Source of the DNA: Sesamum alatum
Taxonomy: Eukaryota > Streptophyta > Magnoliopsida > Lamiales > Pedaliaceae
Direction: 5' to 3'
Length of the DNA: 64,000 bases
Assembly (NCBI GenBank): GCA_034509735.1
Contig: JACGWO010000004.1
Location: forward strand, 24,657,395-24,721,394
The translations under genes were made by a program, and so were the position numbers. Below are positions 58,702-64,000 of the stretch, in pieces (position 1 is the stretch's first letter; every line of letters starts with the position of its first letter). The notes beneath the pieces are model-generated. The model had not been told where the DNA came from. It ran no database searches and saw nothing but the letters and a program-made list of their open reading frames with translations.

Positions 58702-60009
58702 ATGGCTAAGTCTATTCGGATTATGCTTGCCATAGCTGCATGGTATGACTATGAAATATGGCAGATGGACGTGAAAACGGCCTTCCTTAATGGATTTGTT
58801 GAGGAAGAGATCTATATGGATCAGCCGGAGGGTTTCACATCTGTTGGGGAAGAGCAGAAGGTCTGCCATCTCCAAAGGTCCATCTATGGTCTCAAGCAAG
58901 CTTCCCGAAGTTGGAATATCCGTTTTGATGAAGTCATACGGGGTTATGATTTCATCAAGAACGAGTTTGACCCTTGTGTATACAAGAAGGTCAATGAGAG
59001 CTCAGTTGCGTTCCTAGTGCTTTATGCGGACGACATCTTACTCATTGGGAATGATGTAAAGATGTTAGGTGACACTAAAGCATGGTTGTCCACAGAATTC
59101 TCCATGAAGGATTTGGGTGATGCTTCCTACATCCTAGGCATCAAGATTATCCGGGATAGATCTAAAAGGATGTTAGGAATGACCCAAACCTCGTATGTTG
59201 AGAAAGTCTTGAAGAGATTCAAGATGGAAAACTCCAAACGAGGATTCCTTCCTATGAGGCATGGGGTTAAACTGTCCAAGAAGCAGTCTTCTAAGACTGA
59301 TGAGGAAGTTAGAAGGATGTTGGACATCCCCTATGCTTCAGCCGTAGGCAGCATACAATATGCTGTGCAGTGCACAAGGCCCGATATTGCTTTCGCTTTG
59401 AGCGTTACGAGCAGATATCAGGCTTGTGCCGGTGAGGCTCACTGGACTGCAGTCAAGACCATTCTTAAGTACCTGAGAAGGACTAAAGATATGTTTTTGG
59501 TTTACGGTGGTGGAGAGTTGATTCTGGAAGGCTACAGCGATGCTAGCTTCCAGTCTGATGAGGATGATGCCAAGTCTCAATCTAGGTTTGTATTCAGGCT
59601 GAATGGTGGTGTGGTGGCTTGGAAAAGTTCCAAGCAGGATACTACAGCTGATTCCACCACGGAAGCTGAGTACATAGCGCCTTCGGAAGCAGCTAAGGAG
59701 GCGGTTTGGATGAAAAACTATATCCAAGAGTTGGGTGTAGTGCCTAGCATTGCCGAGCCAATAGTTATCTTCTGTGATAACAACGGGGCTATAGCGCAAG
59801 CGAAGGAACCAAGATCTCATCACCGATCCAAACACATTCTTAGACGCTACCATCTGCTTAGAGAGATGGTGGGAAGAGGTGACGTTCGGATGGACAGAGT
59901 CACATCGGCAGAAAATACGGCAGATCCGCTGACCAAGCCAGTGTCGCAGGTTGCTCATACTCAGCATCTTGGGAAGATGGGTTTGCGGGTCATGAGTGAT
60001 TGGCTTTAG
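58702..60009 (+). pseudogene. Copia reverse transcriptase-RNase H
   Basis: It is open for 435 codons. RT motifs: MDVKTAFLNGFVEEEIYMDQPEGF, SIYGLKQASRSW, the catalytic Y-A-D-D at 59023-59034, MKDLGDASYILGI. Then the VGSIQYAVQCTRPDIAFAL block. RNase H: GYSDASFQSDEDDAKSQSRF (Asp), STTEAEYIAPSEAAKEAVW (Glu), IFCDNNGAIAQA (Asp), then HHRSKHILRRYHLLREMV and the C-terminal ADPLTKPV. It ends at the stop at 60007-60009, just before the polypurine tract. This block is intact, but the upstream breaks separate it from gag. Confidence 0.9.
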
Positions 60010-60013
60010 GGTC

Positions 60014-60024
60014 AAGTGGGAGAT
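60014..60024 (+). promoter_or_regulatory. Polypurine tract of the younger copia element
   Basis: AAGTGGGAGAT directly precedes the 3' LTR start TGTTAGAATAGG. Confidence 0.88.
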
Positions 60025-62266
60025 TGTTAGAATAGGGTGACCGGAAAGCCAATTAGATTGGTCTTGATGTAATCTATTTCTGACAATGTCATTGTAATTG
60101 TAATATTCTTATATGAATAAAGTGAGTATTCATGTTTGGCAGTTCCATTTGTTGTGCTCGCTATTTATGTTTATTCCATTTAACATCACAACAAAGCCCA
60201 CAGGCCAAACGAACAACCCATGTAGTTGGGCTGCGCATTGGATGGCAGCTATGAAACTAACTTCTAAGGGTTAGGTCTGAAACGTTCCAAGTCGAGGACC
60301 TTGAGACAGGGCATCAAGAGTCCTATACAGACTTGCACTAATGATTGCATTCATTAGATGAGTGCCGTATTTCATCGGCGACAGACGTTGGACGTCTATG
60401 CAATATTAGTGGGTTAGTTGACAAGGATGTCAACTGACTCAACTGACTCGCGGGAATCGTCATATGGAAGCCTTGGAGCTTGGTCGGTATGACTGGCATT
60501 CCCGGCTCTGATAATACGAGATTAGTCCTCGGACTTGAGGAATCATGGCAGTCACATGCATATGATGGATGTATCTAGCATCTGGCAAGAGATGTCAGTA
60601 TCTGGGATACGTTCATCATAAAGCCTTATACAGTGCAGTCGGAATATGTATTGAGGACGGTGGATTCCAAGATAGGATCCGTCACCTGTCAGATATGACA
60701 GTCGAGTCTCCTATGCGCTCTGACACAGTTTAAACTCTTATAAGTCTGTGGCCACAGCGATTGGTCGAGTAGGGAATGGTTTCCTACGTCGATCGATAGA
60801 GTAAACGTGCCTCGAGTTACTGAGCATAGTTGTCTAGTCCAGGATGGGAACCGACGCCCAATTCCATACCCTAGACTCAGACCGGGAGACAGATGATGGA
60901 AGGACCGTACCCGTATGAAACTCGGGAGCCTAAATGTTCACGCCAACATTCACCTAGTCTCTAGTGCCATGGACCGTTGCTAGACGGCCACCCATGGTGA
61001 CGGGCGTTTTTCTGATTAATGGTTAATCGGAAAAACAATTAATTAAATTGGATTTAATTGATCAATTGTGTTGGACACAAGCCCAAGTCTAGCTGAGGGT
61101 GAACCTAATGAGTCACACACAAATCACTTTGGATTTGGCGGAGTTAATTTGGAATTAATTCTAGAAGAAGCGAATAAATTTAATCGGATTAAATTTATTC
61201 AAGAGAGATAATAAATGATTGGATCATTTATTTAGAAATCCATTTGATGGATGGTCCAAGAATTAATTAATTGGATTAGTTAATTTTTTGGACTAAGGAC
61301 CTTTAAATTAATTGGATTAATTTATTGGATTTTGGCTAAAATAGTTGATTGGATCAATTATTCTTAATTTGGACTTATGTTTATTTAATTGGATTAAATA
61401 AATAATTGGAATTCAATTGGATTGAAATTAATTAGATTAATTAATGCCCAATGGATACATGTTTGGACTTTATTTAATTTGATTAAATACAAGTCCAAAA
61501 ATCATGAAGGTCCAAGTCCATTTTTTCATGCAAGTTGAAGCTAGTTAAGGAGGAGTTTCAACTCTTCCACATATGAACATGATGAGCACAAAAATTTGTT
61601 GATTTGTGGGTGGTTTTCTCTTGCTATCATGTGTAATGGATGTGCTAGAAGTGTGTGTATGTGGAAGTTGCCTTGGAGGTTACTTATGTAGGTGGTTTTT
61701 GAACACTACATTCTACATACACAAAACTACTTTGCTAGACACAATTCACTTAACTTGCTTCACTTTTTGCTGGAGCTTTTTAGCCAAATACTCTCTGAAA
61801 ATTCTCTCTTTTACTGTTCATACTTCTTAGAGAAGATTGAACAAAAACATTCCAAGGTACACTAATCAATAGTGCTTTATTTGGAATTGTTTCTTCTTCT
61901 TTGTTTCTAATTTCTATCTAGCAATAGAGTAGAAATAAATCCATAGTGTGGTGTGGAACGCATTAGAGGAGTTCTACGTTGAGCTCTCAAGTGGACGAAC
62001 GAAGAAAGAAAAGAAAGGAACAACGCACGAACCCGTTCTACATAAACGAACAAAGGTTGGTTTCCTTTTTACATTTTTGTATAACTTTCTTCTTCTCCTT
62101 TTAAGCCACATGTCTAGCATGTTTTATTTTTTTTTTTTATGCTTTGACAAACACCGAACGCCCGGGAACTTCAAAGGGAACACCCCTTTGAATCCGGTTT
62201 AAATTATGTCTTAATTTACGTTTTTTACGCTTCCGTTGCGTTCCCGGGCCGTACCCGATTCTTTCA
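60025..62266 (+). repeat. Full 3' LTR of the younger copia element
   Basis: It is 2,242 bp, TGTTAGAATAGGGTGACCGG to CCGTACCCGATTCTTTCA. It serves as the reference for the solo LTR at 15130-26538, the fragment at 35117-36194, and the LTRs of the older element. Confidence 0.95.
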
Positions 62267-63624
62267 GTGAGACCATGCTTTAGATGAAAGTAGCTTCCTC
62301 ATTACATTATTACGGATGGAAGGGTTGGAATAATCAAATCATTTGATTTAATTCCATTTTGGGCCTAATATTTACTTGGACCATCCAAGTGAGAGTTTAT
62401 TATGATATTAAAACCGAGACCTCATCATTATTAGTATTTTGCATGCTCAAGTTTCATACATTAAACGTAATACGATGCATTCCAAACACACCATACATCA
62501 AAGCATAAAATATAAGCACATACAAAATAAGCCTAGCACGCCACTGCTATGATGATCACAAGCCCGTTCCTAAGTGATCCACTGAGCCCGCAGTGGATTA
62601 TGGTCAATCTAGGGTAAGCCTACACTATTACAATTTTTACATCCAATTCTCATTCTAATGGGACCTTGTAAATCCTTCTTTGTTCTTCTTGGGCCTTCCG
62701 TCGTGGGCTCCATCCAACGGACCTCTTTTGGGCCTTCATCTCCATGGAAGCTTACATTTAATAAAATAAAGCCTCACAACCTCATCTACTCTCATTACAA
62801 CTTAAAAGAAACCCCAATCATAAGTCGGGGGGAGTACATAAAAAGAGAAGAAGAAAGCCTTATTATTCCAAGGCTAAAAACAAAAGAAGGAATAAAAAAC
62901 AAAGAGGCATGCAGGCCTCACCCAACAATAAATAAACTATACATAGGCAAAAAAAAAGGGGGGGGGGGGGGGGGGGCTAGTGATCATCCTTATTGTTTAT
63001 CAAATAAACAACAACAAAGCATATTTATATCAAATATAAACATGCCAACAAATAAATACATCCCACGTATATATTCATAGATATCCAATATCTAAAACCA
63101 TAAACATATTAAAAATGCAGAAAATAACATTGTAATAATGCAATTAAAATAATTTTAGAAAAAAAAAATCCAATTTAACTAAAAAATAAAATACGCCAAA
63201 ATTAATAATTTCATAAAACTAGCAGAAATCAAGAAAAAATCCAATTTTTCGGAAAAACGATACAAAACAGTGTTGTCGGCTGGCCGTCCCAGACGGCCGC
63301 GCGCGCGCCCAGCGTGCGCGTCGGCCAGCGCCCGCTGCCCCTGTCGGGCGACCGACACCATTTTTCACCAATTTTTTTCTTTTTTTAAATTCCTGCTATA
63401 AAAACTGAAACATAAACATGCATTTACAGAAAATCTAATCATAAAAAATGCATAGATATCCATAATTTCAAAAGCAAAATTAACACATATTTTCTACACA
63501 TATTATCATGCTTTAAAGCCATAAATCATGATTTCCAGAAGTAATTTAAACATGTTCTTCATGCTTAACACATAATAACATGTAAATCCTATAGCCACAA
63601 CACCAAACCGGGCTCTGATACCAC
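62267..63624 (-). other. Leader of the older copia element
   Basis: The complement is collinear with 54121-55604 of the younger element: PBS complement GGCTCTGATACCA at 63611-63623, a GC-rich block at 63,275-63,350, and the Lys/Asn-rich non-coding region. A run of 9 A and 19 G lies at 62949-62976. No gene is seen. Confidence 0.85.
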
Positions 63625-64000
63625 TGAAAGAATCGAGTAGAGCCCGAGAACACAACATAAGCATAAAAACGTGAATTTAAGGCATAATTTAAATCGGGTT
63701 CAAAGGGCATTCGGTGTTTGTCATAGCATAAATAAAGAAGAAGATGATGCTGGACATGTGGCTATAGGTTTAAAAACAAAAAGTACATGTAACGTAAACG
63801 AAAACCAAGCTTACGTTCGTTGCACGTAGAACCGGTACGTGCGTTGTTCTCTTTTTCGTTCTCCTTCTGTTCACTTGAGAATTCAACGTAGAATTCCTTT
63901 AAGTATTTTTCACACCACACTATGCAGAAATACTCTAATCTATTGCGAGATAGAAAAAGAAAAATGAAGAAGAAACACTTCCAAAATAACACTATTGTTT
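63625..64000 (-). repeat. 5' LTR of the older copia element, cut by the window edge
   Basis: The LTR end (complement of TGAAAGAATCGAGTAGAGCC) is at 63625, and the visible 376 bp match 47740 onward. The remainder lies beyond base 64,000. Confidence 0.9.

Larger units (their letters stand above)
52958..62266 (+). mobile_element. Younger Ty1/copia element, plus strand, 5' LTR truncated
   Basis: It has a truncated 5' LTR, tRNA-Met PBS, 2-kb leader, gag, pol in the order protease-integrase-RT-RNase H, polypurine tract, and a full 3' LTR of 2,242 bp. It lies inside the minus-strand element of the same family. Over the shared 1.16 kb the LTRs differ at about 20 positions by eye. The right junction is the exact LTR end (TTTCA at 62266). 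At the left, 1,081 bp of the LTR are gone. Confidence 0.92.
47740..64000 (-). mobile_element. Older Ty1/copia element, minus strand, interrupted and cut by the window edge
   Basis: The parts in minus-strand order are: 5' LTR (from beyond 64000 to 63625), leader (63624-62267), [plus-strand copia insertion], gag from about its residue 58 (52945) through a zinc knuckle at ~52,330, degraded pol (52,138-49,914), polypurine tract, and 3' LTR (49903-47740). The two LTR parts share segments absent from the inserted element's LTRs (for example 'aaaaagtacatgtaacgtaa' near 47,918 and 63,779), so they are a pair. Confidence 0.85.

Noticed and set aside
59338..60015. Long minus-strand ORF opposite copia RNase H
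   Set aside because: It is antisense to an intact RNase H reading with clear motifs; no independent signal.
1..64000. CRISPR arrays, operons, ribosome binding sites, tRNA and rRNA genes
   Set aside because: The DNA is plant nuclear. No spaced identical repeats of CRISPR type and no tRNA or rRNA signatures were recognised; TGGTATCAGAGCC matches are primer-binding sites.

Overview
The window is nuclear DNA of a plant. It is AT-rich and intron-bearing, and most of it consists of transposable elements that have inserted into one another. One ordinary host gene is recognised, at the left edge. The element families (Athila/Tat-type Ty3 and Ty1/copia LTR retrotransposons, MULEs, Harbinger, a CACTA-like end, a LINE, and an endogenous caulimovirid) fit a flowering plant, most likely a eudicot. 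The species cannot be named from the sequence.

Left edge (1-5,800): seven exons of an MPDU1-type gene (ER dolichol-sugar utilisation, PQ-loop family) lie on the minus strand. Their splice phases all agree, and the last exon is off the left edge. Two MULE-type MITEs of one family, each with a perfect 9-bp target-site duplication (TSD), sit directly upstream of its promoter.

5,800-13,700: a decayed MULE transposase, AT-rich DNA without genes, two broken Myb/SANT-like genes on the plus strand, and a degenerate AAAGTTTAAT-type repeat field.

13,720-30,219: a 16.5-kb MULE with ~280-bp inverted repeats and a perfect 9-bp TSD. It carries a broken MURA gene (minus strand) and a broken GRF-zinc-finger gene (plus strand). 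A Ty1/copia solo LTR (15,130-26,538) lies in the 3' part of MURA, and a 9.4-kb Athila/Tat-type element (15,887-25,317, minus strand) lies inside that solo LTR. The MULE itself sits in the intron of a Myb/SANT-like gene whose two exons (30,733-30,395 and 13,524-13,051) remain open.

30,220-36,200: a Harbinger transposase with internal stops, the 3' exon of another SANT-like gene, a CACTA-like terminus with subterminal repeats, and a copia LTR fragment.

36,200-47,740: a copia RT relic abuts a LINE endonuclease fragment. The LINE fragment is split by a MULE-type MITE (9-bp TSD at 38,335 and 46,947). That MITE in turn holds a Tourist/Harbinger-type MITE (TTA TSD) and a nearly full-length but broken caulimovirid copy (~39,365-46,790). 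The virus copy has the order coat protein, movement protein, protease-RT-RNase H, then a fourth ORF, followed by an as-1-like/TATA promoter and a poly(A) signal.

47,740-64,000: a minus-strand Ty1/copia element with ~2.2-kb LTRs, interrupted by a plus-strand member of the same family (52,958-62,266). A deletion at the left junction removed about half of the inserted element's 5' LTR and part of the host element. The older element runs off the right edge inside its 5' LTR.

Most calls come from reading translated motifs, matched inverted repeats and target-site duplications by eye. No database search was possible.
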